Assembly (NCBI GenBank): GCA_027531145.1
Contig: JAPZRF010000014.1
Coordinates: 1-64,000 of the forward strand
Direction of reading: 5' to 3'
DNA: 64,000 nucleotides
Origin: Brevundimonas sp.
Lineage (GTDB): Bacteria > Pseudomonadota > Alphaproteobacteria > Caulobacterales > Caulobacteraceae
Shown: in pieces, positions 7,596 through 15,349 of the stretch
Layout of the letters: each line of letters begins with the position of its first letter
How positions within the stretch are numbered: the stretch's first letter is position 1
The notes under the pieces: model-generated
Told to the model about the DNA's origin: nothing
Database searches by the model: none
What the model saw: only the letters and a program-made list of their open reading frames with translations
Program-made: the position numbers and the translations under genes

Positions 7596-9425
7596 TCACA
7601 TGTTGGGGTAGTTCGGGCCGCCGCCGCCCTCGGGGGTGGTCCAGACGATATTCTGCGACGGATCCTTGATGTCGCAGGTTTTGCAGTGGACGCAGTTCTG
7701 GGCGTTGATGACGAAGCGGGGATCGGCCCTCGCCGCCTCGTCGCCATAGACCACCTCATAGACGCCCGCCGGGCAGTAGAGGCGCGCCGGCTCGCCGTAC
7801 TTCGGCAGGTTCACCTGGATCGGCACGGACGGGTCGATCAGCTTGAGGTGCGCCGGCTGCTCCTCCGCATGGTTGGTGTTGGAGATGAACACCGACGAGA
7901 GCTTGTCGAAGCTCAGCTTTCCGTCCGGCTTCGGATAGGCGATCGGCTTGTGGTCCTTCGCCAGACCCGTCGAGGCGGCGTCGGTCTTGTCGTGCTTCAG
8001 CGTCGGGATCGGCGACCAGCCGCCCAGCAGGGTGCGGCACCACATGTCGAACATGCCCAGCGCGCCGCCCAGCGTCGTGCCGAACTTCGACAGCAGCGGC
8101 TTGGCGTTCCGGACCAGCGCCAGTTCCTTGCAGACCCAGCTGCCCTCGAAGGCGGTCTGGTACTCGACCAGCTCATCGCCCGACCGCCCGACCCTGACTG
8201 CCTCATAGGCGGCGTCGGCGGCCAGCATGCCGGTCTTCATGGCGTTGTGGCTGCCCTTGATGCGGGGCACGTTGACGAAGCCGGCCGAGCAGCCGATCAG
8301 CACGCCGCCCGGGAAGGTGAGCTTCGGGATCGACTGCAGCCCGCCCTCGACGATGGCCCGCGCGCCGTAGGAGATGCGCGTACCGCCGTCCAGATGCTCG
8401 GCGATGGCCGGATGGTGCTTGAACCGCTGGAACTCGTCGAACGGCGACAGCCACGGATTGCGGTAGTTCAGGTGCACCACATAGCCGACGGCCACGTAGC
8501 GGTCGCCGAAATGGTACATGAAGCTGCCGCCGCCGGTCTTGTCGTCCAGTGGCCAGCCGGTCGTGTGCTGGGCAAGGCCCGGCCGGTGCTTTTCGGCGGG
8601 CACCTGCCAGAGTTCCTTCAGGCCGATGCCGTACTTCTGGGGCGACCTGCCGTCCTGCAGCCGGTGGCGCGAGATGATGGTCTTGGCCAGAGAGCCGCGC
8701 ACCCCCTCGGCGATGAAGACATACTTGCCGTGCAGCTCCAGACCGGGCTGAAAGTCGCCGGTCGGCTTGCCCTCGCGATCGATGCCGAACACCCCGGCGA
8801 CCACGCCCTTGACCCGGCCGGTCCCCTCTTCCCAAACCACATGGCTGGCGGCCATGCCGGGATAGACCTCGACGCCCAGCGCCTCAGCCTGCTCGCCCAG
8901 CCAGCGGGCGACATTGCCGAGCGACGCGATGTAGCAGCCGTCATTGTGCATGAACGGGGGCAGCAAGGACATCGGCAGGGGCAGTTCGCCCTGCGGCCCC
9001 AGCAGCAGGAACTGGTCCTGCGTCACCGGCGTCTCGAGCGGGGCCCCACGCGCCTTCCAGTCCGGAAACAGCTCGCCCAGCGCCTTCGGATCGATCACCG
9101 CGCCGGACAGGATGTGGCCGCCGATCTCGGCGCTCTTCTCCAGCACGGCGACGGAGATCTCCGCCCCGTCCTTCTCGGCGCGCTGCTTCAGCCGGATGGC
9201 CGCGGCGAGGCCCGCAGGCCCACCGCCGACGATCACGACGTCGTACTCCATCACCTCGCGCTCGACGCCCTGCAGCGCCTCCAGCGGCGGCAGATTGTCC
9301 AGGATGGCTTCCTGGCGGGCGCTGGCGGCCCCGCCTTCGATCGCTTGCTCGGCCAAGGTCGGCGTATCCTCGTGCGTTGAAGGGTCTCTTGACCGCTTAT
9401 CCGTAGGTGACGCGGGGGCGGTCAA
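7596..9425 (-). CDS. Electron transfer flavoprotein-ubiquinone oxidoreductase
   Basis: It takes electrons from reduced ETF, fed by acyl-CoA and other dehydrogenases, and passes them to ubiquinone at the inner membrane. The FAD-binding motif VVIVGGGPAGLAAA is at residues 63-76, and the C-terminal 4Fe-4S ligands are the cysteine in LYCPAGVYE (about 547) and CVHCKTC (578-584). The central segments GGALLG-type loops and SYGARAIVEGGLQSIP match the family. The start is uncertain: the coding frame is open to 9425, but many homologues begin near the internal ATG at 9251 (MEYDVV). A 9425 start leaves only 20 bp to the divergent glycosylase gene. It would serve the two acyl-CoA dehydrogenases at 35-39 kb. 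Confidence 0.93.
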   Translation of the reverse strand: MTAPASPTDKRSRDPSTHEDTPTLAEQAIEGGAASARQEAILDNLPPLEALQGVEREVMEYDVVIVGGGPAGLAAAIRLKQRAEKDGAEISVAVLEKSAEIGGHILSGAVIDPKALGELFPDWKARGAPLETPVTQDQFLLLGPQGELPLPMSLLPPFMHNDGCYIASLGNVARWLGEQAEALGVEVYPGMAASHVVWEEGTGRVKGVVAGVFGIDREGKPTGDFQPGLELHGKYVFIAEGVRGSLAKTIISRHRLQDGRSPQKYGIGLKELWQVPAEKHRPGLAQHTTGWPLDDKTGGGSFMYHFGDRYVAVGYVVHLNYRNPWLSPFDEFQRFKHHPAIAEHLDGGTRISYGARAIVEGGLQSIPKLTFPGGVLIGCSAGFVNVPRIKGSHNAMKTGMLAADAAYEAVRVGRSGDELVEYQTAFEGSWVCKELALVRNAKPLLSKFGTTLGGALGMFDMWCRTLLGGWSPIPTLKHDKTDAASTGLAKDHKPIAYPKPDGKLSFDKLSSVFISNTNHAEEQPAHLKLIDPSVPIQVNLPKYGEPARLYCPAGVYEVVYGDEAARADPRFVINAQNCVHCKTCDIKDPSQNIVWTTPEGGGGPNYPNM

Positions 9426-9445
9426 GGATTATCCCGGGTCTGGTC

Positions 9446-10255
9446 ATGAACGCGCCCACCGACATTTCGCCTCAGGACGGCCTCGCGCTGGAGGCCATCA
9501 TGGCCTTCTGGGCAGATGCGGGCGTGGAGACCGCCTATGATGATGCGCCGGTGGACCGGCTGGCGGTCCCGGTGCCCCCGCGGCCCGCCCCCTCACGCCC
9601 GACCGCGCCGGTAGCCCTCGCCAAGGCGGGCGCTGCCGACCCTGCGGTCGCCGTCGCCGAAGCCCGCGCCCTTGCCGCTGCCTGCGCTGACCTTGGCGCG
9701 CTGGCCGCCGCCATCGCAATCTTCGACGGCTGCCCACTGAAGGGCATGGGCGCGCGTCAGGCCGTGTTCAGCCGGGGGCGGCCCGACGCGCCGCTGATGA
9801 TCATCGGCGAGGGTCCGGGTGCCGAGGAAGACACGCTCGGCCAGCCGTTCGTCGGCCGCTCCGGCCGGTTGCTGGACCGCATGTTGGCGGCGGCGGGACT
9901 GGCCGATCAGGTGTTCATCTCCAACACCGTCTTCTGGCGGCCGCCGGGCAATCGTACCCCCGGCCCGGACGAGCAGCGCGTCTGCGCCCCGTTCGTGGAG
10001 CGGGCTTTCGCCCTGGTCCGGCCGCGGGCTGTCCTGCTTCTGGGCGCGGCCGCAGCCCGCTCGGTGCTGCGCGTCGAGGAGGGTGTGATGAAGCTGCGGG
10101 GACACTGGCACCACTGGCGGCCACTCGAAAGCGCCATCGAGGCACCGGTGATGACCACCCTGCACCCGGCCTTCCTGCTGCGGCAGCCGCAGGCCAAGGG
10201 GGCGGTGTGGGCCGATCTGCTGGAAGTTGCGGCCCGGCTCGACGCTGCCCCCTGA
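9446..10255 (+). CDS. Uracil-DNA glycosylase, family 4-like, with reduced Fe-S cysteines
   Basis: This is a base-excision repair enzyme that removes uracil from DNA. The catalytic motif A GEGPGAEED (residues 121-129), the following GQPFVGRSGRLLDRML segment and motif B TLHPAFLL near the C-terminus identify the family 4/SPO1-polymerase-related glycosylases. Classical family 4 enzymes hold a 4Fe-4S cluster with four cysteines. Here only C96 (GCPLKG) and C180 (VCAPF) are in place; the position before PPGNR is W164, and the first cysteine of the first pair is absent. From memory this pattern occurs in other alphaproteobacteria. An 80-residue, Ala/Pro-rich N-terminal extension precedes the domain. 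The ATG at 9446 follows a short gap from the divergent ETF-QO gene. Confidence 0.85.
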   Translation: MNAPTDISPQDGLALEAIMAFWADAGVETAYDDAPVDRLAVPVPPRPAPSRPTAPVALAKAGAADPAVAVAEARALAAACADLGALAAAIAIFDGCPLKGMGARQAVFSRGRPDAPLMIIGEGPGAEEDTLGQPFVGRSGRLLDRMLAAAGLADQVFISNTVFWRPPGNRTPGPDEQRVCAPFVERAFALVRPRAVLLLGAAAARSVLRVEEGVMKLRGHWHHWRPLESAIEAPVMTTLHPAFLLRQPQAKGAVWADLLEVAARLDAAP

Positions 10256-10258
10256 CTC

Positions 10259-11650
10259 CTACTCCGGCCGGATCACGGCGCAGGTGACGCGGCGGGCCCC
10301 CAAAGCCTCACAGGCCTCGCGCGCCGCCTCCTCGGTCAGACCGACAAAGCGCGAGCGGTACCATTCGCCGGCAGTCTGCACCGTCTGCTCAGTACCGCGA
10401 AACTGGCTGCGGAAGCGGCGATTGACCTCGGTCAGCCAACCCTGCGCCACCTCGCGGTCGCGGAAGGCCCCCACCTGCACGGCCCAACGGCCAGCCGGCT
10501 CAGGCCGCGCGGGCGTCGGGGCCGGGCCGGCGGCGCGCGCGGGTGCCGGCGGCACCATAGCCGCCGGGGCCCGCCCGCCGTTGAGCCGGTCGGTCAGGCT
10601 CAGGTTCGCGGTGTCCGCCGCCGGCCCCGAGGCAAGCGCCACCAGCGCCGTGCCGACGGCATCAGACTCGCTGCCCGCAGCCGTGGGTCCCTCGGCCGGG
10701 GCGCGATCGAGCGCAGCATAGGCCACCGGCCCGTCACCCAGGCGGATATCGCCGCCGATGCCGAAACCGCGCTGCTCGAAGAAGACCTGGGCCATCTGCA
10801 CGGGGGCTTCGCCACGGCGCAGGGCCTCGAACTCGAAGGCGGTGTTCATCAGGTCGGCGACGTGGGCGTTGCGCGACGCGGTTGAGCGGCCGCCCAGTAC
10901 GATGGTGTTGACCCGCCGTCCGTCACGCACCGCCGAGGCCGCGAGATTATAGCCGGAGGCGTTGGTGTATCCGGTCTTTATACCGTCGTATCCTGGGCCA
11001 TTGTGCAGCAGCCCGTTTGTATTGGCGTACTCCCTGCCATTGTACACCCAATGGTGCTGGCCGAAGTAGTGATAGTACTGGGGGAAATCGCGCATGATGG
11101 CGCGGGTCAACACCGCGAGGTCGCGCGCCGTGGTCAGTTGCCGTGCATCCGGCAGACCGTGTGGATTGACGAAGCGCGTCTGGCTCATGTCCAGCTGCTG
11201 CGCCTTCAGCGTCATCTGAGCCGAGAACCGGGCTTCCGAGCCAGCGACATGCTCGGCGAGGGCGACGGCCATATCGTTGGCCGAGCGCACCGCCAGAGAG
11301 CGGATGGCGTCGTCCACCGTGATGGTTGCCCCCGCTGGCAGCCCGAGCTTGGACGGGGGCTGCGACGCCGCACGGGGCGAAACGGTCACCTGATCGGTCA
11401 ACTCGATGCGACCTTCGGCGAGGGCCTCGAACACCATGTAGAGCGTCATCACCTTGGTGATGGAGGCCGGGTAGCGCCGCGCGTCGGCGTGACGGGCGAA
11501 CAGTACCTCGCCGGAGGCGGCATCGACCACGATGGCAGCATAGCGCACATTCTCGCCGGACTGCGCCACCAACGGCGGCGACGAGGGGGCCACAGACGCG
11601 ACCAGAGCCAGAACGGCGGCAAGGGGTACGGCTCGGCGAAGCGGACTCAT
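10259..11650 (-). CDS. D-alanyl-D-alanine carboxypeptidase with C-terminal SPOR domain
   Basis: This is a penicillin-binding-protein 5-type serine peptidase that trims the terminal D-Ala from peptidoglycan stem peptides in the periplasm. An N-terminal signal peptide (about residues 1-30) precedes the three active-site motifs: SITK (63-66), SAN (123-125) and KTG (225-227). A linker rich in Ala and Pro leads to a SPOR domain (about 385-463, beginning near RWAVQVGAFRD), which in other proteins binds denuded septal glycan. This suggests action at division sites. The ATG at 11650 is chosen because the signal peptide starts there; 87 further in-frame codons upstream have no such character. It is convergent with the glycosylase gene, 3 bp apart. 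Confidence 0.93.
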   Translation of the reverse strand: MSPLRRAVPLAAVLALVASVAPSSPPLVAQSGENVRYAAIVVDAASGEVLFARHADARRYPASITKVMTLYMVFEALAEGRIELTDQVTVSPRAASQPPSKLGLPAGATITVDDAIRSLAVRSANDMAVALAEHVAGSEARFSAQMTLKAQQLDMSQTRFVNPHGLPDARQLTTARDLAVLTRAIMRDFPQYYHYFGQHHWVYNGREYANTNGLLHNGPGYDGIKTGYTNASGYNLAASAVRDGRRVNTIVLGGRSTASRNAHVADLMNTAFEFEALRRGEAPVQMAQVFFEQRGFGIGGDIRLGDGPVAYAALDRAPAEGPTAAGSESDAVGTALVALASGPAADTANLSLTDRLNGGRAPAAMVPPAPARAAGPAPTPARPEPAGRWAVQVGAFRDREVAQGWLTEVNRRFRSQFRGTEQTVQTAGEWYRSRFVGLTEEAAREACEALGARRVTCAVIRPE

Positions 11651-11839
11651 CTTCGAACGTGCGGCCTCTACAGCGGCTGGGCGACGACGACAGCCCCGAC
11701 ACGGGACGGAAGCAAGCCCCATACCATGCCGGAGTCGACTTGCGGCTGGGTTAACGCACCCTGAACAGACTTGTGAAGGCCAAACGCCTGCTGATTGATC
11801 AGCTGAATAGCGATCGAATTGCGCACTGCACAATACGCC

Positions 11840-11868
11840 TTGACGTTCCTTCGCAGTTGCAGCATAAG
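11840..11868 (+). promoter_or_regulatory. Candidate sigma70-type promoter for phasin gene
   Basis: TTGACG and CATAAG are separated by 17 bases, in the 287-bp gap between the divergent carboxypeptidase and phasin genes, about 70 bp upstream of the phasin ATG. The -35 box is good and the -10 box is weak. Confidence 0.4.
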
Positions 11869-11937
11869 GACGCGTGCTCGGGCTCGCCCGATGCGAGAAT
11901 AACAGCGTCAACGCGCAAGCTTCAGGAGCTCCCCCAA

Positions 11938-12408
11938 ATGGCTGACAGTGCTGAAACCGTGAAGAAGACCGTCGAACAAGCCACCACCGCCGCCAAGGCG
12001 ACCGCCGAGAAGGCCCAGGCCGCCGGTGCCCAGGCGTTCCGCGAGACCATCGACCGTTCGGTCGCCGGCCTCACGGAAATCTCATCGCATGGCAAGAAAA
12101 ACCTTGAGGCCATGGTCGAGTCCGCCACGGCCGCCCAGCGTGGTGCCGAGGCCCTCTCGCAGCAGGCGATGGCCTACTCGAAGAAGACCCTTGAGCAGAA
12201 CCTGTCCGCCGCCCAGTCGCTGGCCTCGGCCCGTTCGGTGCAGGAACTGGTCGAACTGCAGACCACCTTCGCCAGGTCGGCGATCGAGACCTACCTGTCG
12301 GAAGTCACCAAGATGACCGACACTCTGACGGCCTCGATGAAAGACAGCTTCAAGCCGATCAACGAGCGCGTGACCGCCTCGGTCGAGCGTTTCCAGGCCG
12401 CCCGCTAG
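11938..12408 (+). CDS. Phasin family protein, 156 aa
   Basis: This is a small amphipathic coiled-coil protein of the phasin family, which coats polyhydroxyalkanoate granules or acts as a related helical chaperone. The whole protein is predicted helical with Ala/Lys/Glu-rich heptads: an N-terminal KKTVEQATTAAKATAEKAQA stretch, then the typical phasin core with LVELQTTFARSAIETYL near residues 100-117 and a C-terminal KDSFKPINERVTASVE. The length is usual for alphaproteobacterial phasins. The start is fixed by AGGAG at 11924-11928, nine bases before the ATG. Codon use is strongly biased (few rare codons), suggesting high expression. A strong terminator follows. No PHA synthase gene is in this window. 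Confidence 0.9.
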   Translation: MADSAETVKKTVEQATTAAKATAEKAQAAGAQAFRETIDRSVAGLTEISSHGKKNLEAMVESATAAQRGAEALSQQAMAYSKKTLEQNLSAAQSLASARSVQELVELQTTFARSAIETYLSEVTKMTDTLTASMKDSFKPINERVTASVERFQAAR

Positions 12409-12433
12409 GTTCGCGGATAGCCGAAGATGATCA

Positions 12434-12464
12434 GGGGCCTCCGGGGCGACCCGGGGGCCCTTTT
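12434..12464. terminator. Rho-independent terminator after phasin gene
   Basis: An 11-bp G/C stem (GGGCCTCCGGG with CCCGGGGGCCC, one G-T pair) with a short GCGA loop is followed by TTTT. It lies between the phasin gene and the convergent ogt gene, and probably serves both strands. Confidence 0.8.
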
Positions 12465-12468
12465 CGCG

Positions 12469-12990
12469 TCAGGCCGCGAGCACGCCCTCGTGCCGCAACA
12501 GCCAGGCTTTGCGCGCCACGCCGCCGGCGTAGCCGGTCAGGGCTCCGTTAGCCCCAATCACACGATGGCAGGGCACGATAAGCGCCACAGGATTGGCCCC
12601 GTTGGCCAACCCCACCGCCCGCACCGCCTTGGGCTTGCCAAGCGCGGTCGCCAGTGCACCGTAGCTACGCGTCTCGCCGGCCGGGATGTCGCGCAGAGCG
12701 GTCCAGACGTCCTTCTGGAAAGTGGTGCCGCCCATGCGCAACGGCAGCCGGTCCAGCGCCGTCAGGTCTCCGTCGAAGTACCGCACGAAGGCCTCCACGA
12801 CCGGGCGGGGCGGATCTCCGGCCACCAGCTCCACATGGCCGTGATAGCGCGTCAGGAGGCGGCGCATCCGGTCTTCGAAATCCTCGAAGTCGAGGGCCAG
12901 TACAGCCCCCTTCCCGTCTGCGACGAGGCGCAGGGGCGCGAGCGGCGTCCCGACCCGGGACAGGACAAGGCGAGACGTCAGGGTCAGCAT
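12469..12990 (-). CDS. ogt: Methylated-DNA--protein-cysteine methyltransferase
   Basis: This suicide repair protein transfers the methyl group of O6-methylguanine to its own cysteine. The active-site motif PCHRVIG is at about residues 140-146, preceded by GLANGANPVALIV, and the DNA-binding helix segment is RSYGALATALGKPKAVRAVG. At 173 residues it is a normal Ogt length: an N-terminal ribonuclease-H-like domain, then the methyltransferase domain. It overlaps the end of the upstream AdaA-AlkA gene by 7 bp, forming a two-gene alkylation-repair operon in which the AraC-like part of the upstream protein is the expected regulator. Confidence 0.95.
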   Translation of the reverse strand: MLTLTSRLVLSRVGTPLAPLRLVADGKGAVLALDFEDFEDRMRRLLTRYHGHVELVAGDPPRPVVEAFVRYFDGDLTALDRLPLRMGGTTFQKDVWTALRDIPAGETRSYGALATALGKPKAVRAVGLANGANPVALIVPCHRVIGANGALTGYAGGVARKAWLLRHEGVLAA

Positions 12991-14069
12991 GACGCAGCTC
13001 CAGCCTTCAAAGGCATGGTGTCTTCTCCGGACGCCTCACGCAGGTGACGCAGGGCGTAGGCTTCCCACGGTCGCCAGGAGTCCGGGATCCGGGACTCCGG
13101 CGCGATCAGCGGTGCGGCCGGAACCCCGACCCAGCGGCCCACGACGCGCAGGCCGGGGCACCGGGCCACCAGATCGCGCAGCCGCGGGTCAGCCGACAGG
13201 TCGCGGCTGATGATGTCGGGATCGGCCGACAGGTCGAAAAGGCGACGCACCCGGGCCAGAAGCCGGGGCAGGACCCGCAGGTCGGACACCGACGCCCGCA
13301 GGTCGAGACGACCGGGCGCGAGGCGCGCCTCCAGCCACCCCTCGGCCCCATCGTCAGGGACCAGCGCCCGATGCCAGACTCCTCGCTCGACCGTCTCGCC
13401 GGCGATGGCGAGATCGGAAAGCACCTGCGCCGCGTCGTAGGGCTCGCGCAGCGGCAGACCGAGCCGGACGCCGCCCGCTGCGGCCCCGGTCGTGACGCGC
13501 CGACGCCGCAGCTCAGACGGCGGACGGCCATGGAGGGCGAGAAAGGTCTCGTTGAACCGGCGGACGCTGCCGAAGCCGGCGGCGAGGGCGACACACGCCA
13601 TCGACAGGTCGCTGTCATGCAGCAACGCCCGGGCCAGCAGCACCCGACGGGTCTGGGCCACCGCCACCGGCGACGCGCCGAGGTGCTGGCGGAATAGCCG
13701 GCGCAGATGACGCCCGCCGACACCGAGCCGTCCGGCGAGGCGCTCGACATCTCCCTCGTCCAGCGCACCGTCCTCGATCAGGGCCAGCGCCCGGCTGACG
13801 GTACTGGAGGAGCCGCGCCAGGCGCCCATGTCCGGGGCCGTCTCCGGACGGCAGCGCAGACAGGGACGGAAGCCGCGCGCCTCGGCCGCGGCGGCGCTCT
13901 CGGCGAAGCGAACATTCTCGCGCTTGGGCGTTCGCGCCGGGCAGACGGGACGGCAGTAGATGCCGGTCGTCAGGACACAAGTGAAGAAGCGCCCGTCGAA
14001 GCGGGGGTCACGCGCCTTCAGGGCACGATAGCAGGCCTCGGGGTCGAGGGGGGCGGCAGGGATGTCCAT
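12984..14069 (-). CDS. AdaA-AlkA fusion lacking the glycosylase core (361 aa)
   Basis: The N-terminal Ada domain has the zinc and methyl-acceptor cysteines in YCRPVC and PCLRC (about residues 38-75). An AraC-type helix-turn-helix domain follows (about 90-185), then the AlkA N-terminal domain (about 195-300, starting near LGLPLREPYDA). In the family this is followed by a helix-hairpin-helix glycosylase domain of roughly 130-150 residues ending in WRPWRAYA. Here the protein jumps from RCPGLRVVGRW to SWRPWEAYALRHL through a short SRIPDS peptide encoded by a palindromic repeat. The helix-hairpin-helix and catalytic aspartate region are therefore gone, while the reading frame is kept. Methyl sensing and regulation may survive; base excision should not. 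Confidence 0.88.
   Translation of the reverse strand: MDIPAAPLDPEACYRALKARDPRFDGRFFTCVLTTGIYCRPVCPARTPKRENVRFAESAAAAEARGFRPCLRCRPETAPDMGAWRGSSSTVSRALALIEDGALDEGDVERLAGRLGVGGRHLRRLFRQHLGASPVAVAQTRRVLLARALLHDSDLSMACVALAAGFGSVRRFNETFLALHGRPPSELRRRRVTTGAAAGGVRLGLPLREPYDAAQVLSDLAIAGETVERGVWHRALVPDDGAEGWLEARLAPGRLDLRASVSDLRVLPRLLARVRRLFDLSADPDIISRDLSADPRLRDLVARCPGLRVVGRWVGVPAAPLIAPESRIPDSWRPWEAYALRHLREASGEDTMPLKAGAASC
13077..13098. repeat. Palindromic repeat at the AlkA deletion junction
   Basis: A 22-bp near-palindrome, GGAGTCCGGGATCCGGGACT plus CC, has two mismatched positions. It lies exactly where the glycosylase core is missing from the AdaA-AlkA gene and encodes the SRIPDS peptide. It resembles the short extragenic palindromes common in alphaproteobacteria (inference). 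Confidence 0.6.
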
Positions 14070-14156
14070 GCGCCTACCCTGCCCGCGATCTCCGCCGCCG
14101 TCTCGCGGTTTTCGGACTCCAGCGCAGACACGCCGCCGGCACCTGCAGCCCGGAAG

Positions 14157-14519
14157 TCAGCGCTGGCGCGCCTTGCGGGCGGCGTAGCGCTGGTCGCGCC
14201 GGGCCTTCTGCTCTTCCTTGGTGAGCTGCTTGCGCGCCTTGCGCTCCGCGCGCTTGGCGGCGAGCTCGTCTTCCTCGGCAGCGCGGGCCTGGTCGATGCG
14301 GGCGGCTTCGGCCTCGGCCTTCAGACGGCGCTGCTCGGCCTTTTCCAGCTCCCGCTGGCGGCGCTGTTCCTCGCGCTCGGCCTCGCGCTGGGCGCGCACG
14401 GCCTCGAAGTCCGCAGCCGGAACGTGCGGCTTGGGCTTGAACTTGGCCAGCAGGGCCTTGCGAGCTTCAGCCTGAGCGGAAAGGCGATCGGTGAAGCCGG
14501 TCTGTTTCAGGTCGCGCAT
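14157..14519 (-). CDS. DUF6481-type highly charged coiled-coil protein, 120 aa
   Basis: The protein starts MRDLKQTGFTDRLSAQAEARKA, the pattern I know from the DUF6481 family of small alphaproteobacterial proteins. The rest is one long helix very rich in Arg, Lys, Glu and Ala (about residues 45-120), with a basic tail ending QRYAARKARQR that suggests RNA or nucleic-acid contact. No catalytic motif is visible and the function is unknown. It is a monocistronic gene 87 bp upstream of the AdaA-AlkA gene on the same strand. Confidence 0.75.
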   Translation of the reverse strand: MRDLKQTGFTDRLSAQAEARKALLAKFKPKPHVPAADFEAVRAQREAEREEQRRQRELEKAEQRRLKAEAEAARIDQARAAEEDELAAKRAERKARKQLTKEEQKARRDQRYAARKARQR

Positions 14520-14727
14520 GCGCGGAGTATCATTCCCTGGACATCAGGACGCCGGGGCCGGTCGCGAAACCGGGCCGCTTACGTCGCTTTCGGTTGGAAA
14601 GCGCCACGCGACGCACCGGTCGCGGCACCTCGCGCAGCGCGGACGCCTACCGGCGTCGACCTCTGGCAAATAGGCCGCCCGACCACTGTTCGCAAGCTGA
14701 AATGGCCGGATTATCGCGGACCTTGCC

Positions 14728-14907
14728 TCAATCCGGCTTCTGCGCCCGGTTCACAGCCGCGCCCGCCGCGCCGTCCACCGCCGTTCCGACGGGGCCCGCG
14801 ATGACAGCGCCGGCCACGGCAACGGTCGCCGCCTTCCCTTCAATGGCAGTGCCGAAGGCGGCCGGCAGACCGGCGACAGCTGGAGCGGGGTGAAGGGACA
14901 AGCGCAT
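14728..14907 (-). CDS. Small glycine/alanine-rich hydrophobic protein, 59 aa
   Basis: This short reading frame starts at ATG 14907 with a strong Shine-Dalgarno AGGAGAGG six bases upstream. The product is MRLSLHPAPAVAGLPAAFG followed by a segment rich in Gly, Ala and Val with GxxxG-like spacing (TAIEGKAATVAVAGAVIAG, then PVGTAVDGAAGAAVN), ending NRAQKPD. It could be a glycine-zipper-type membrane peptide. Third-position GC is high, as in neighbouring genes. No family is recognised. It lies alone in an 830-bp stretch between the DUF6481 gene and the first cell-wall hydrolase. Confidence 0.5.
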   Translation of the reverse strand: MRLSLHPAPAVAGLPAAFGTAIEGKAATVAVAGAVIAGPVGTAVDGAAGAAVNRAQKPD

Positions 14908-15349
14908 CGGGCCTCTCCTGTCAGCGGATCACAGTAACGTCCACCCTTAACACGGCATCCAAACAAGAAACTGGCCGCGACATATACATGTTCATCTTTC
15001 GCGAAGACCACGTTTCGGAGTGTGTTTCAGAATAAATAAGCTACCGCGCACAGTGCTTAAGAGTTCTACAGAGATCTCCTTGGCGGAGTTGGCTTTTTTG
15101 GTCTTCGGGTCAACGTGACGCGGACACCGGGTGCTGCCGGGGCAACCTGACTTGCGAATCGAACACATTGCGGCCATATTAACGGCTATAGAGACGTGGT
15201 GTGCAGTGGGTTGCAAAGACCACTGGCCTGCCGGGACCCGATGGCTGTCGGACACCCGAGACGACCCGGGGGCGACGTTTCCCGCCCTGCCGAACAGGAC
15301 GCCTTGCTTGTCGACTCTCTCACCGCGACCGCCGCTGCGCGCCGCCTCC
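14908..15349. other. AT-richer intergenic region upstream of cell-wall hydrolase
   Basis: The segment 14940-15200 is clearly less GC-rich than its surroundings and has no convincing gene on either strand. It contains a candidate promoter for the downstream hydrolase and an AT-rich block around 15035-15050. A minus-strand open frame crossing it has atypical codon use and no ribosome binding site. Confidence 0.5.
15152..15180 (+). promoter_or_regulatory. Candidate promoter for first SleB-type hydrolase
   Basis: TTGCGA and CATATT are separated by 17 bases in the AT-richer gap, about 170 bp upstream of the hydrolase ATG. Both boxes are imperfect. Confidence 0.3.

Noticed and set aside
7551-9380. 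Long plus-strand open frame of 609 codons opposite ETF-QO
   Set aside because: Shadow; the minus strand encodes ETF-QO with FAD and Fe-S motifs.
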